Shown piece by piece: positions 43,987 to 52,883 of a stretch of DNA of 64,000 nt. Each line of letters opens with the position of its first letter. Position 1 is the stretch's first letter. Location: contig CAWFUP010000005.1 of NCBI GenBank assembly GCA_963819075.1, positions 248,001-312,000 of the forward strand, read 5' to 3'. Under the pieces are notes generated by a model. The model saw only the letters and a program-made list of their open reading frames with translations. It made no database searches and was not told where the DNA came from. This stretch comes from CAVQBJ01 sp963819075. GTDB lineage: Bacteria; Actinomycetota; Thermoleophilia; Solirubrobacterales; Solirubrobacteraceae. The position numbers and the translations under genes were made by a program.

Positions 43987-44160
43987 GTGCACTCGCTCCC
44001 CTTCGTCGTCGCCCTCACCGCCGCGGCCCTGACGATCGGCACGATGCTCGCGGCCGCCCTCCGCGCGATCATCGCGCTCTATGGGGAAATTCGCTCGATG
44101 TCGGCGCTCCTGGAGCGGACTCCGGGGCTGAGAGCCCTAGACTCCTGGGACAGGCCATGA
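43987..44160 (+). CDS. Small membrane protein upstream of pyrG
   Basis: A 57-residue protein with one N-terminal membrane helix (LPFVVALTAAALTIGTMLAA) and a short amphipathic cytoplasmic tail (LRAIIALYGEIRSMSALLER). It is not recognised. Its TGA overlaps the pyrG ATG (ATGA), so it is translated in step with CTP synthase. It occupies the place where mycobacteria carry two other membrane-associated genes between recN and pyrG. Confidence 0.6.
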   Translation: MHSLPFVVALTAAALTIGTMLAAALRAIIALYGEIRSMSALLERTPGLRALDSWDRP

Positions 44161-45929
44161 CGATTCCCTCACCGCGCGCCAACGACACGCAGACGAAGAC
44201 CCGCTTCATCTTCGTCACCGGGGGAGTCGTCTCCTCGCTCGGCAAGGGCATCGCCGCCTCCTCGATCGGGCGCCTGCTCGTCGCCCGCGGCCTGACGGTC
44301 GGCCTGCAGAAGTTCGACCCGTACATCAACGTCGATCCGGGCACGATGTCGCCCTACCAGCACGGCGAGGTGTTCGTGACCGAGGACGGCGCCGAGACCG
44401 ATCTCGACCTCGGTCACTACGAGCGCTTCACCGATTCGAACACGAGCCGGGCGTCGAACGTCACCGCCGGCGGCGTCTACAACACGGTCATCCGCCGCGA
44501 GCGTCGCGGCGACTACCTCGGCGGCACGGTGCAGGTCGTCCCGCACATCACCGACGAGATCAAGCAGCGGATCTCGCTCATCGCCGAGTCGAGCGACGTC
44601 GACTTCGTCATCACCGAGATTGGGGGGACGGTCGGCGACATCGAGTCGCTGCCCTTTCTCGAGGCGATCCGCCAGTTCCCGGTCGATGTCGGCCGCCGGC
44701 GCTGCATGTTCATCCACCTGACGCTCGTGCCCTATATCGGCCATGCCGGCGAGCTGAAGACGAAGCCGACGCAGCACTCGGTCAACGAGCTGCGGCGTAT
44801 CGGCATCCAGCCCGACATGGTCATGTGCCGCTCGGAGTCATTGCTCTCGCACGAGATCCGCAAGAAGATCGCGCTGTTCGCCAGCCTGCCCACGAGTGCG
44901 ATCGTCTCGGCCCACGACGTCGACAACATCTACAAGGTTCCCCTCGGCTTTCGCGAGGAGGGTGTGGACGACTTCATCCTCGACCACTTTGGCCTCGAGG
45001 CGCCCGAGCCTGATCTCGCCGGCTGGCGTGATCTGACCGAGCGCGCCGATCGCGCCACCCGGACCGCGCGCATCGCGCTCGTCGGCAAGTACGTCCAGCT
45101 CGAGGACGCCTACCTGTCGGTATCGGAGGCGCTTCGCCACGCCGCGTTCGGCCAGGACAGCCGCGTCGAGATCGACTGGATCGACTCCGAGGCCGTCGAC
45201 GGCAGCGGCACCGCCGCGGCCGACGGTGAGCCGTCGGTCCGCGAGCGCCTGCGCCGCGCCGACGGGATCCTCATCCCCGGCGGTTTCGGGGGTCGCGGCA
45301 TCGAGGGCAAGATCCACGCCGCGCAGATCGCACGCGAGGAGGGCATTCCCTACCTCGGGATCTGCCTCGGCATGCAGATCGCCGTCGCCGAGTTCGCCCG
45401 CCACATCGCCGGCATGGAGGGCGCGAACTCGACGGAATTCGATCCGGAGACGCCGTATCCGGTCATCGACCTCTTGCCCGAGCAGAAGGAGGTCGCCGAC
45501 CTCGGCGGCACGATGCGCCTCGGTGCCGACCCGATCAAGCTGCACGACGCCACGCGGGCACGAGACATCTACGGGGAGGCCGTCGTGTACGAGCGCCACC
45601 GCCACCGCTACGAGGTCAACAACCTGCTCCGCAAGCGCCTGGAGGCCGCGGGTCTGATCATCTCGGGGACCTCGCCCGACGAACGCCTCGTCGAGACGGT
45701 CGAGCTCGACGATCACCCGTTCTTCGTCGCCTCGCAGTTCCACCCCGAGTTCAAGTCCCGCCCCGAGCGCCCCGCGCCGCTGTTCCGCGAGTTCGTGCGC
45801 GCCGCGCTCGAGCACGGGGAGACGCCCAGCGGCGACCGCTCCGGACGCTTCGCCGCAGAAGGATCCGAACCGGGCGACGCGCCGGGCGACGAAGCCAACA
45901 CGCTCACGGAGCCCGCCGCGCACCCGTGA
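44157..45929 (+). CDS. pyrG: CTP synthase
   Basis: Makes CTP from UTP using glutamine or ammonia. The 590 residues have a synthetase domain (FIFVTGGVVSSLGKGIAASS, KFDPYINVDPGTMSPYQHGE, EIGGTVGDIESLPFLEA) and a class I glutamine amidotransferase domain with the nucleophile in YLGICLGMQIA and the His/Glu pair in ASQFHPEFKSRP. A charged tail of about 40 residues follows. GTGA overlap with the next gene. Confidence 0.97.
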   Translation: MTIPSPRANDTQTKTRFIFVTGGVVSSLGKGIAASSIGRLLVARGLTVGLQKFDPYINVDPGTMSPYQHGEVFVTEDGAETDLDLGHYERFTDSNTSRASNVTAGGVYNTVIRRERRGDYLGGTVQVVPHITDEIKQRISLIAESSDVDFVITEIGGTVGDIESLPFLEAIRQFPVDVGRRRCMFIHLTLVPYIGHAGELKTKPTQHSVNELRRIGIQPDMVMCRSESLLSHEIRKKIALFASLPTSAIVSAHDVDNIYKVPLGFREEGVDDFILDHFGLEAPEPDLAGWRDLTERADRATRTARIALVGKYVQLEDAYLSVSEALRHAAFGQDSRVEIDWIDSEAVDGSGTAAADGEPSVRERLRRADGILIPGGFGGRGIEGKIHAAQIAREEGIPYLGICLGMQIAVAEFARHIAGMEGANSTEFDPETPYPVIDLLPEQKEVADLGGTMRLGADPIKLHDATRARDIYGEAVVYERHRHRYEVNNLLRKRLEAAGLIISGTSPDERLVETVELDDHPFFVASQFHPEFKSRPERPAPLFREFVRAALEHGETPSGDRSGRFAAEGSEPGDAPGDEANTLTEPAAHP

Positions 45930-47080
45930 GAATTCGCGCGAGCGAGGTCGAGCGGCGCGAGCTCAACGACCTGTTCGCCGCGCTGTGCCGGATCGAGAGC
46001 CCGTCGCGTCACGAGCGCCGATGCGGGGACCTCGTCGCCGCCGAGCTGCGGGCACTCGGGCTGAAGGTAAGCGAGGACAACGCCGGAAGCGAGCTCGGCG
46101 GCGACTGCGGGAACCTGCTCACCGAGATCCCGGCCGCCGAGCCAGGGCGTCCGACCCTCTTGCTCTGCGCGCACCTGGACACCGTTCCGCTCGCCGCGCC
46201 CGTGCACCCGGTGCTCATCGACGGAGGCTGGGAGAACGAGGGCGCGGGGATCCTCGGCGCTGACAACAAGGCGGCCGTCGCCGTGATCCTCGCCGTCGCG
46301 CGCCGCGTCGTACGCGCCGGTGCACCGGTCGCTCTTCAGCTCCTGTTCACGGTCGGCGAGGAGACCGCGCTCGCCGGGGCCTCGGCGTTCGATGCCTCGC
46401 GGCTGCACTGCGACTTCGGCTACGTCTTCGACCACGCCTCCCCGATCGGCGAGGTGATCGTCGCCTCGCCGACCCACTACCGCATCATTGCCTCGTTTCG
46501 CGGCGCTGCGGCCCATGCCGGCATCGCGCCCGAGCGCGGCCGCTCGGCGGTGCTCGCCGCCGCGCACGCGATCGCCGCGATGCCGCTCGGCCGCCTCGAC
46601 GCCGAGACCACGGCGAACGTCGGCGAAATCCGAGGCGGGACGGCGTGGAACGTGGTCCCCGAGCACTGCGAGCTCGTCGCCGAGGCGCGCGGCCTGGACG
46701 CCGGCCGGGTCGAGTCGCTCGTCGCCGAGCTCGTGGACCGCATCCACGAGGCCGCCAACCGGCCCGACTGTGAATGCGATGTCGATGTCGACGTCGCTCG
46801 CATGTTCAGCGGCTATCGCGTCGCCCCGGGCGCCCCGGCGCTGGCCGTGGCCGAGGCCGCCCTGCGCGACTGCGGCTACGCCCCGCAACGCGTGGCCAGC
46901 GGCGGCGCGTCCGACGCGAACGTCTTCCGAGCCTTTGGGCTGCCGATCGTCAATCTCGCCAATGGCACCGAGCGCAACCACGAGCCGACCGAGCGGGTGA
47001 GCAGCGAGGCGCTGGAGGGGATGCTCGACTTCGTGCTGACACTCCTGCAACACACGTCAAAGGGGTACGCCGCGCCGTGA
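45926..47080 (+). CDS. M20 family zinc peptidase (PepT-like)
   Basis: A 384-residue dinuclear zinc peptidase or amidohydrolase. Metal ligands appear in LLCAHLDTVPLA (His, Asp), ILGADNKAAVAVILA (Asp), VGEETALAGA (catalytic and metal Glu) and FDHASPIG. The dimerisation domain (about 180-295) is intact, and the last His is in GTERNHEPTERVS. It resembles tripeptidase PepT more than succinyl-diaminopimelate desuccinylase. It is coupled to pyrG and to the DUF3866 gene by 4-nt overlaps. Confidence 0.85.
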   Translation: MRIRASEVERRELNDLFAALCRIESPSRHERRCGDLVAAELRALGLKVSEDNAGSELGGDCGNLLTEIPAAEPGRPTLLLCAHLDTVPLAAPVHPVLIDGGWENEGAGILGADNKAAVAVILAVARRVVRAGAPVALQLLFTVGEETALAGASAFDASRLHCDFGYVFDHASPIGEVIVASPTHYRIIASFRGAAAHAGIAPERGRSAVLAAAHAIAAMPLGRLDAETTANVGEIRGGTAWNVVPEHCELVAEARGLDAGRVESLVAELVDRIHEAANRPDCECDVDVDVARMFSGYRVAPGAPALAVAEAALRDCGYAPQRVASGGASDANVFRAFGLPIVNLANGTERNHEPTERVSSEALEGMLDFVLTLLQHTSKGYAAP

Positions 47081-48234
47081 GCACCCAGGCGCTCATGCTG
47101 CGGCGCGCGAAGGTGGTCGAGGTCCTCGACGGCCCCGAGGCAGGGATCCAGCGCCTGCGGATCGCGCTCGTCGCCGAGACCGAAGCCGAAGACGCCGACG
47201 GTCGCGAGGCCATCGCGCACACCCGCCTGGTCGGCCCGAGCGAGGCCGGCGACGAGGTGATCGTCAACGTGCAGAGCGTCGCGCTCGGACTCGGCTCGGG
47301 CGGTCAGGACATCGTGCACGCGAACCTCACCCGGGGGCTGCACGGCCAAGGCGTCGCGCAGGCGCGCGTCATGAAGCTCAACGACACGAGCCTGCAGCAC
47401 GCGGTCATCCCGGTCGAGGGTGAACTCGCGGTGCGCGCGCTCGATCGGCCGGTCGGCGTCCTCGCCGTGCATGGGCAGCTCGCGGCGGTCGCGTGGGCGT
47501 TCGCCCAGGCCCGGCCGGGCGCTCGGCTCGGATACGTGCAGACCGAGGGCGGCGCGCTGCCCGGCGTCCATTCGGCGCTCGTGCGTCGCCTGCGCGAAGA
47601 CGGCCTGCTCGCGGCGCATGTCACCGCCGCGAGTGCCTTCGGCGGGGAGGGCGAGGCGATCACGACGATCGGGGCGCTGCATCACGGCCTCGGCGAGCTC
47701 GGCTGGGACGCCGCCGTGTGCGGGCCCGGTCCCGGGATCATCGAAGCGGACAGCGCCCTCGGGCATGGTGGGCTGGCGGCACTCGACGCCGCGCACGCCG
47801 CTCTCGCGCTCGGGTGTCGCACGCTTGTGGTGGCGCGGATGTCTTCGGCCGACCCCCGGCCGCGGCATCGCGGCATGTCCCATCACACCTTGACCGTCCT
47901 CGACCTGCTGCTCGGCGACGTCACCGTCGGGCTGCCCCAGGGCGTTCGCTCGCCGGCTGGACGCGAGCTCGGCGCCGGCCTGCGGGCGGCCTTCGGCGAC
48001 CAGCAGACCGGTCGCGCCGCGCTCGACTTCGATCTGCGTGACGCCCGCCCGGCGCGGATCGCGCGACACGATTGGCGGCGAACGGCGGTGGACCTCCCCG
48101 GCTACGCGGGCAGCGGCCTGCCGACCGAGACGGAGGGGCGCCCACTCGCCGCCGACCCGCTGTTCTTCGCCGCGGCGCTCGCCGGCGGCACGGTGTTCGC
48201 CGCGCTCGACGACGACGACCCGGAGGAGACATGA
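47077..48234 (+). CDS. DUF3866 family protein
   Basis: A 385-residue protein of an uncharacterised family common in actinobacteria and firmicutes. Conserved-looking stretches are GQDIVHANLTRGL, GYVQTEGGALPG, SAFGGEGEAITTIGAL, GPGPGIIEADSALGHGG and RHRGMSHHTLTVLD. Multiple Gly/His/Asp motifs suggest an enzyme, but the reaction is unknown. No signal or membrane segment. It lies between the M20 peptidase and the Nudix gene with overlaps on both sides. Confidence 0.85.
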   Translation: MSTQALMLRRAKVVEVLDGPEAGIQRLRIALVAETEAEDADGREAIAHTRLVGPSEAGDEVIVNVQSVALGLGSGGQDIVHANLTRGLHGQGVAQARVMKLNDTSLQHAVIPVEGELAVRALDRPVGVLAVHGQLAAVAWAFAQARPGARLGYVQTEGGALPGVHSALVRRLREDGLLAAHVTAASAFGGEGEAITTIGALHHGLGELGWDAAVCGPGPGIIEADSALGHGGLAALDAAHAALALGCRTLVVARMSSADPRPRHRGMSHHTLTVLDLLLGDVTVGLPQGVRSPAGRELGAGLRAAFGDQQTGRAALDFDLRDARPARIARHDWRRTAVDLPGYAGSGLPTETEGRPLAADPLFFAAALAGGTVFAALDDDDPEET

Positions 48235-48791
48235 CGAACGACCAGTCGCCGCGCGCCTTCACCCCGAGCGGCGGTGAGACCGTCTATCGCGGGCGGATCA
48301 TCGAGGTGCGCGTCGAACGTTTCCGGCACGCCGACGGCGAGGAGGTCGAGCGCGAGATCGTGCGCCACGGCGGCGCCGTCGCCACGGTCGCCTACGACGA
48401 CGAGCACGTGTGGCTCGTGCTCCAGCCGCGCGAGGCGGTCGGCGATCCCGACGTGCTCGAGATCCCCGCCGGACGGCTCGACGTCGCCGGCGAGGAGCCG
48501 CTTGCGGCCGCCCAGCGCGAGCTCGCCGAGGAGATCGGGCGCGGGGCTCGCCGGTGGGAGAAGATCGCGAGCTTCTACTCAACGGTCGGATTCAGCAACG
48601 AGGTCGTACACCTGTTCGCGGCCACCGACCTGTATGAGCAGGCCGCCGAGAGTGGCGAGAACGAACGCATCGAGCTCGTCGCCGTGCCGCTGCGCGAGCT
48701 CGACCAGACGATCGATGAGCTCGTCGACGCCAAGACGCTCATCGCGCTCATGTGGCTGCGCGAGCGGCTGCGGCGGACGCCGGCAGCGTAG
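48231..48791 (+). CDS. Nudix hydrolase, ADP-ribose pyrophosphatase type
   Basis: A 186-residue enzyme expected to cleave ADP-ribose or related diphosphates. The Nudix box reads AGRLDVAGEEPLAAAQREL followed by AEEIG, with one extra residue between the first Gly and Glu, as in other actinobacterial ADP-ribose enzymes. The N-terminal beta region (GETVYRGRIIEVRVERF) is typical. A Nudix gene at this position after pyrG is shared with M. tuberculosis. Confidence 0.88.
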   Translation: MTNDQSPRAFTPSGGETVYRGRIIEVRVERFRHADGEEVEREIVRHGGAVATVAYDDEHVWLVLQPREAVGDPDVLEIPAGRLDVAGEEPLAAAQRELAEEIGRGARRWEKIASFYSTVGFSNEVVHLFAATDLYEQAAESGENERIELVAVPLRELDQTIDELVDAKTLIALMWLRERLRRTPAA

Positions 48792-48865
48792 GGCTGCGCC
48801 GCCGGGCGGGCCGGCCGCTTCCCTGCACACGCAGGAAGCACCGCAGCCCCGCGGAATAGGTTCGC

Positions 48866-49828
48866 GTGACGACCGTTGTGGCCGCGCCGAGCCCTGCCCT
48901 GGAGACGCTGGCGCTCGACTTCCTCTCCTACCTCGAGCTCGAGCGTGGCCTGTCGCGAAACACGCTCGAGGCCTACCGCTCGGACCTGCTCCAGTTCGGC
49001 GCCTTCCTGGCCCGGCGGGACGTCGACCCGCTGACCGCGGGACACGGCGACCTGTCGGACTTCCTCGAGGAGCTCGCGGCCGGGACCGAGGAGCGCCCGC
49101 CGGTCGCCGTCGCGACGCTACAGCGCAAGCTCGCCTGCCTGCGCTCGTTTTACCGCTTCCTGCGCCGCGAGGAGGTCATCGACCACGATCCGACGGCCGA
49201 CCTGCGCGGCCCCCGCAAGGTCGCCAAGCTGCCGCAGGTGCTCTCGCGCGAGGAAGTGGCCAAGCTGCTCGCCGAGCCACGCGGCTCCGAGCCGCGGACC
49301 CTGCGCGATCGCGCGCTGCTCGAGCTCATGTACGCATGCGGCCTGCGAGCCTCGGAGGCGATCGGGCTGCTCGTCTCCGACGTCGACCTCGACAGCGGCC
49401 TGCTGGCCGCGCGTGGCAAGGGCTCCAAGGAGCGCCTCGTTCCCGTCGGGCGCCAGGCGGTCAGCGCGCTGCGCAACTACCTGCAGCGCGGGCGCCCGCT
49501 CCTCGTCGGCGTGCGCAACGAGGGGCACCTGTTCGTCAACCAGCGTGGCGGCGGGCTCACCCGGCAGGGCCTGTATAAGATCGTCCAGGGCCACGCGCGT
49601 CGCGCGGGGCTCGACGGCAAGATGAGCCCGCACACGCTGCGCCACACGTTCGCCACGCACCTGCTCGCGGGCGGGTGCGATCTGCGCTCGCTGCAGGAGA
49701 TGCTCGGCCACGCCGACCTCGCCACGACCCAGATGTACACCCACCTTTCGGCCGAGCGGCTGAAGGATGTGTACTTCCGCGCCCATCCGCGCGCGACGCG
49801 ATCCCCCGCGATCGCGGCGGATCGTTAG
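48866..49828 (+). CDS. xerD: Tyrosine recombinase XerD
   Basis: Site-specific recombinase that resolves chromosome dimers at dif with XerC. The 320 residues include the SAM-like N-terminal domain (FLSYLELERGLSRNTLEAYR) and the catalytic residues Arg (YACGLRASEAIGL), Lys (GKGSKERLVPV), HxxR (SPHTLRHTFATHLL), His (MLGHADLATTQ) and nucleophile Tyr (MYTHL). A TAGGTT box lies only 3 nt before the GTG, so translation could instead begin at GTG 48878. The synteny favours a housekeeping Xer over a phage integrase. Confidence 0.92.
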   Translation: MTTVVAAPSPALETLALDFLSYLELERGLSRNTLEAYRSDLLQFGAFLARRDVDPLTAGHGDLSDFLEELAAGTEERPPVAVATLQRKLACLRSFYRFLRREEVIDHDPTADLRGPRKVAKLPQVLSREEVAKLLAEPRGSEPRTLRDRALLELMYACGLRASEAIGLLVSDVDLDSGLLAARGKGSKERLVPVGRQAVSALRNYLQRGRPLLVGVRNEGHLFVNQRGGGLTRQGLYKIVQGHARRAGLDGKMSPHTLRHTFATHLLAGGCDLRSLQEMLGHADLATTQMYTHLSAERLKDVYFRAHPRATRSPAIAADR

Positions 49829-49831
49829 CCT
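49826..49831 (+). promoter_or_regulatory. -10 box TAGCCT built on the xerD stop codon
   Basis: The xerD TAG stop (49826-49828) forms the first half of this box, 8 nt before the deoB GTG. Confidence 0.45.
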
Positions 49832-49839
49832 TCGCTCGC

Positions 49840-51093
49840 GTGGGCAGCCCGCGCTTCAGTAAGGCGCGTCCGGAGGGCGAAGGCCGGCGCGCGGTGGTGG
49901 TGGTGATCGACGCGTGCGGGGTCGGCGCGCTCCCCGACGCCGACCGCTACGGCGACGCGGGGTGCAACACGCTCGCGCACGTGGCCGAGGCCGTGGGCGG
50001 CCTGCAGCTGCCGACGCTGCAGCGCCTCGGGCTCGGCTCCATCCTGTCGCTGGCCGGCGTCCCGGCGGCGCACGCCCCGGCCCTGCACGGGCGCCTGCAC
50101 CCGCTCGGCCCGGGCAAGGACTCGACCGCCGGGCACTGGGAGCTGATGGGCGTCGCCGTCGAACACGCGCCGCCCACCTACCCCCAGGGTCTGCCCGCCG
50201 AGCTGATCGGCCGCCTGCAGTTGGCGATCGGCCACGAGTTCGTGTGCAACCGCCCCTACAACGGCATCGCCGCGATCGACGACTACGGCGAGGAGCACCT
50301 GCGCAGCGGCCGCCTCATCCTCTATACCTCGGCCGACTCGGTCCTCCAGCTCGCCGCGCACACCGACCGCATGGCGCCCGAGGAGCTCTACGCGGCCTGC
50401 GGCGTGGCGCGCAGCGTCATGCAGGGCGAGGACGCCGTCGGGCGCGTCATCGCGCGTCCGTTCTCCGGGGGGCCGGGCCGCTTCGAGCGCACCGACGGGC
50501 GTCGCGACTTCGCGCTCGCGCCGCCGCGGCGCAGCTATCTGGAGGAGCTCGCACAGGACGGCGTCGCCGTCCACGCGGTCGGTAAGGTCAACGATCTCTT
50601 CGCCGGGGTCGGGATCAGCGAGGCGCACCCGGCGGCGACGAACGAGCTCGCCCTGCCGGCGACGACCGAGCTCGTGCGCACGCTGCCGGCCGGGCTCGTC
50701 TTCACGAACCTGATCGACACCGACCAGGTCCACGGCCACCGCAAGGACACCGAGGGCTTCCACCGAGCCCTGCGACGCATCGACGCCGAGGTCGACGTGT
50801 GGCTCGAGCTGCTCGGCGAGGACGATCTCCTGATCATCACCGCCGACCACGGCGTCGACCCGCTCTCGCCGGGCACCGATCACACACGCGAGTACGTGCC
50901 GCTCCTGGCCGTGCCGGGCAGCGGTGCGCCGGCGGTGCCCGACACGACACGGGGGATCGGCAGCCGACACGATGGACCGATGGCCGACGTTGGCGCGACC
51001 GCGCTGTGGTGGCTCACCGGGCGGGTCACCGACGCGCTTCCCGGCCGGCCGTTCGGGGCGCTGACCGTGGGGACGGTGCCGCGCACCGCCTAG
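49840..51093 (+). CDS. deoB: Phosphopentomutase
   Basis: Interconverts (deoxy)ribose-1-phosphate and -5-phosphate in nucleoside salvage. The 417 residues carry the alkaline-phosphatase-like metal sites VVVVIDACGVGALPDADRYG, LGPGKDSTAGHWELMG with the phosphorylated Thr (DST), NLIDTDQVHGHRKD, and IITADHGVDPLSPGTDHTRE. A DeoB rather than ApgM or Ppm assignment rests on these motifs and length. Confidence 0.93.
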   Translation: MGSPRFSKARPEGEGRRAVVVVIDACGVGALPDADRYGDAGCNTLAHVAEAVGGLQLPTLQRLGLGSILSLAGVPAAHAPALHGRLHPLGPGKDSTAGHWELMGVAVEHAPPTYPQGLPAELIGRLQLAIGHEFVCNRPYNGIAAIDDYGEEHLRSGRLILYTSADSVLQLAAHTDRMAPEELYAACGVARSVMQGEDAVGRVIARPFSGGPGRFERTDGRRDFALAPPRRSYLEELAQDGVAVHAVGKVNDLFAGVGISEAHPAATNELALPATTELVRTLPAGLVFTNLIDTDQVHGHRKDTEGFHRALRRIDAEVDVWLELLGEDDLLIITADHGVDPLSPGTDHTREYVPLLAVPGSGAPAVPDTTRGIGSRHDGPMADVGATALWWLTGRVTDALPGRPFGALTVGTVPRTA

Positions 51094-51096
51094 CAT
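51091..51096 (+). promoter_or_regulatory. -10 box TAGCAT built on the deoB stop codon
   Basis: The deoB TAG stop (51091-51093) starts the box, which ends 9 nt before the mutM ATG. Confidence 0.45.
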
Positions 51097-51105
51097 CGGG
51101 CGTGC

Positions 51106-51999
51106 ATGCCCGAGCTTCCCGAGGTCGAGACGATCCGCCGCCAGCTCGCCCCGATCGTCGAGGGCCGGACGCTCACGCGCGTGGAGATCCTCGACGCGCG
51201 GTGGTCACGGCCGCTGGAGCCGAGCGAGCTGGCCGCCGCGCTGCGCGGGCGACGCGTCGAGCGCCTCGGCCGCCGCGGCAAGTACCTGCTCTGGGAGCTG
51301 GCCGGCGAGGTCTTCCTCGCCCAGCACCTGCGCATGACCGGCACGGTGCTGTGCGATCCCGACCCCGAACCGGCGCACACGCGCGTGCGCCTGACGCTCG
51401 GCGGTGGCCGGCGGCTGTGCCTCGCGGACCCTCGGCGCTTCGGGACGGGCGAGCTCCTGCTCGGCGCGGAGGCCATGAAGGCCTTCTTCGCCGCGCGCCT
51501 CGGCCTCGAGCCGCTCGACCCGGCGTTCACCGCCGCGCACCTGCGTGCGCTCGCCCGCGACCGCCGGGCGCCGATCAAGGCGTTCCTGCTCGACCAGCGG
51601 CGGATCGCCGGCGTCGGCAACATCTACGCCGACGAGGCCCTGTATCGCGCCGCGATTCATCCGCTGCGCCCGGCCGGGTCGCTCACCGCGCGCGAATGGG
51701 AGGGGCTGCGCGACGCCGTCGTCGCCGCGCTGCAGGCCGGCATCGCCGCGCGCGGCGCGACGATCGACGACTTTCGCCACGTCGATGGCGTCTACGGCTC
51801 CTTCCAGCACGAGTTCCTCGTGCACCGCCGCGCCGGCGAGCCCTGCCCGACGTGTGGACGGCCGGTCGTGAAGATTGTCGCGGCCGGACGCGGGACGTAC
51901 CTGTGCGAGACCTGTCAGCCGCGGTCGCGGCGCCGGCGTCAGGCGGCGAGCAGCTCGTCGAGCCGACCGCTGGCGGCGGCCGCGGCGGTCTCGGCGTAG
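51106..51999 (+). CDS. mutM: Formamidopyrimidine-DNA glycosylase MutM
   Basis: Bifunctional DNA glycosylase/AP lyase for 8-oxoguanine. The 297 residues start MPELPEVETIRRQL with Pro2 nucleophile and Glu3, have the beta-lyase Lys region GRRGKYLLWEL, the H2TH motif IAGVGNIYADEALYRA and the C-terminal zinc finger CPTCGRPVVK...YLCETCQ. The last 20 codons overlap, tail to tail, a glutaredoxin gene on the opposite strand. Confidence 0.94.
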   Translation: MPELPEVETIRRQLAPIVEGRTLTRVEILDARWSRPLEPSELAAALRGRRVERLGRRGKYLLWELAGEVFLAQHLRMTGTVLCDPDPEPAHTRVRLTLGGGRRLCLADPRRFGTGELLLGAEAMKAFFAARLGLEPLDPAFTAAHLRALARDRRAPIKAFLLDQRRIAGVGNIYADEALYRAAIHPLRPAGSLTAREWEGLRDAVVAALQAGIAARGATIDDFRHVDGVYGSFQHEFLVHRRAGEPCPTCGRPVVKIVAAGRGTYLCETCQPRSRRRRQAASSSSSRPLAAAAAVSA

Positions 52000-52193
52000 C
52001 CGCCGATCAACACGCCGCCGATGAGCACCTGAGGGAAGCTCATCAGCCCGGTCCGGGCCACGAGCGCCGCCCGGCTGTCGTGATCGCGACCGAGGTTGAC
52101 CTCGGTGAAGTGCAGCCCGCGCTTGCGCAGCAGCGCCTTCGTGCGCTCGCAGTACGAGCAGAAATCCGTCGTGTAGAGCGTGATCTCCTTCAC
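51939..52193 (-). CDS. Glutaredoxin
   Basis: An 84-residue dithiol glutaredoxin: redox pair CSYC at residues 12-15, cis-Pro in LMSFPQVLIGG and the GG(Y) end motif VLIGGYAET. GTG 52193 is chosen over longer starts because it gives the normal family length and TATCCT lies 10 nt upstream. It shares 61 bp with the 3' end of mutM in antisense and is divergent from a secreted-protein gene. Confidence 0.9.
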   Translation of the reverse strand: MKEITLYTTDFCSYCERTKALLRKRGLHFTEVNLGRDHDSRAALVARTGLMSFPQVLIGGVLIGGYAETAAAAASGRLDELLAA

Positions 52194-52203
52194 TGCTTCA
52201 GAA

Positions 52204-52209
52204 AGGATA
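52204..52209 (-). promoter_or_regulatory. Candidate -10 box TATCCT for the glutaredoxin gene
   Basis: Read on the minus strand, it ends 10 nt before the GTG and supports the short start. Confidence 0.45.
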
Positions 52210-52280
52210 GCCGCGCGCGGTTGGCTGATCGGATCGGCCTGGGACTTGGATGTAAGGGTCATATCTAAGAGACTCCGATC

Positions 52281-52847
52281 ATGGTCCGAGCGTTACGCGT
52301 CGTCGGAATCGTGGCCGTCTGGCTTGCGGTGGCTTCGATGGCCGCCGCCGCGACAGTGACGCTGCGGTCGGTTTCGGTGCAGGTCGTCGGCAAGCCGAGC
52401 CCGACCGCGAATGTCGGGATCGCCTTTCGACCGCAGCGGCTGCCGCACGGCGGCTACTACTACGCCGTCATCGTGCTCGGGGCGTATACGTACCGGGGCA
52501 CCGACAAGCAGCCGCCGTGCGCCGTGTCGAGCAACATGCAGCTCACTGGGTACGGCTTCCCCCACGGCACCGGCCAGCTGCGACTCACGCTGACGCCGGC
52601 GCCCTCGGCCGAGCGCGCCTGGTGCGCCGGAGCGACCTACGCGGGGGCCGTGTATGCCGTGCCGCACCGGCCGTCGTGCAGCGGCTACTACCGCTGCTCG
52701 GGCGGCGCGGCCCAGTGCACTCCAGTGTGCGGCGTCGTCATCTCGCCGACCCAGCACTATCGCGGCTATCCCGGCGGCCTGCCCAAGCCGGTCGATGCCA
52801 GCAGCCGCATCGTCGGCCGCTTCACGGTCACCTTCACGTCGGGCTGA
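52281..52847 (+). CDS. Secreted cysteine-containing protein of unknown function
   Basis: A 188-residue protein with a clear signal peptide (VVGIVAVWLAVASMAAAA, cleavage likely near residue 24). The mature part is beta-rich, with six cysteines (CAVSS, AWCAGA, SCSGYYRCSG, CTPVCG) probably forming disulfides, and many Tyr/Gly (HGGYYYAVIV). I do not recognise a family. It is divergent from the glutaredoxin gene. Confidence 0.65.
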   Translation: MVRALRVVGIVAVWLAVASMAAAATVTLRSVSVQVVGKPSPTANVGIAFRPQRLPHGGYYYAVIVLGAYTYRGTDKQPPCAVSSNMQLTGYGFPHGTGQLRLTLTPAPSAERAWCAGATYAGAVYAVPHRPSCSGYYRCSGGAAQCTPVCGVVISPTQHYRGYPGGLPKPVDASSRIVGRFTVTFTSG

Positions 52848-52883
52848 GCGGCGCCGTCCCAACCCGGGCCTAGACTCCGGGGC

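Noticed and set aside
48866..49828. xerD as a phage or element integrase
   Set aside because: It sits in the conserved pyrG-Nudix-xerD order, has standard Xer length and no att-like repeats or phage genes nearby.
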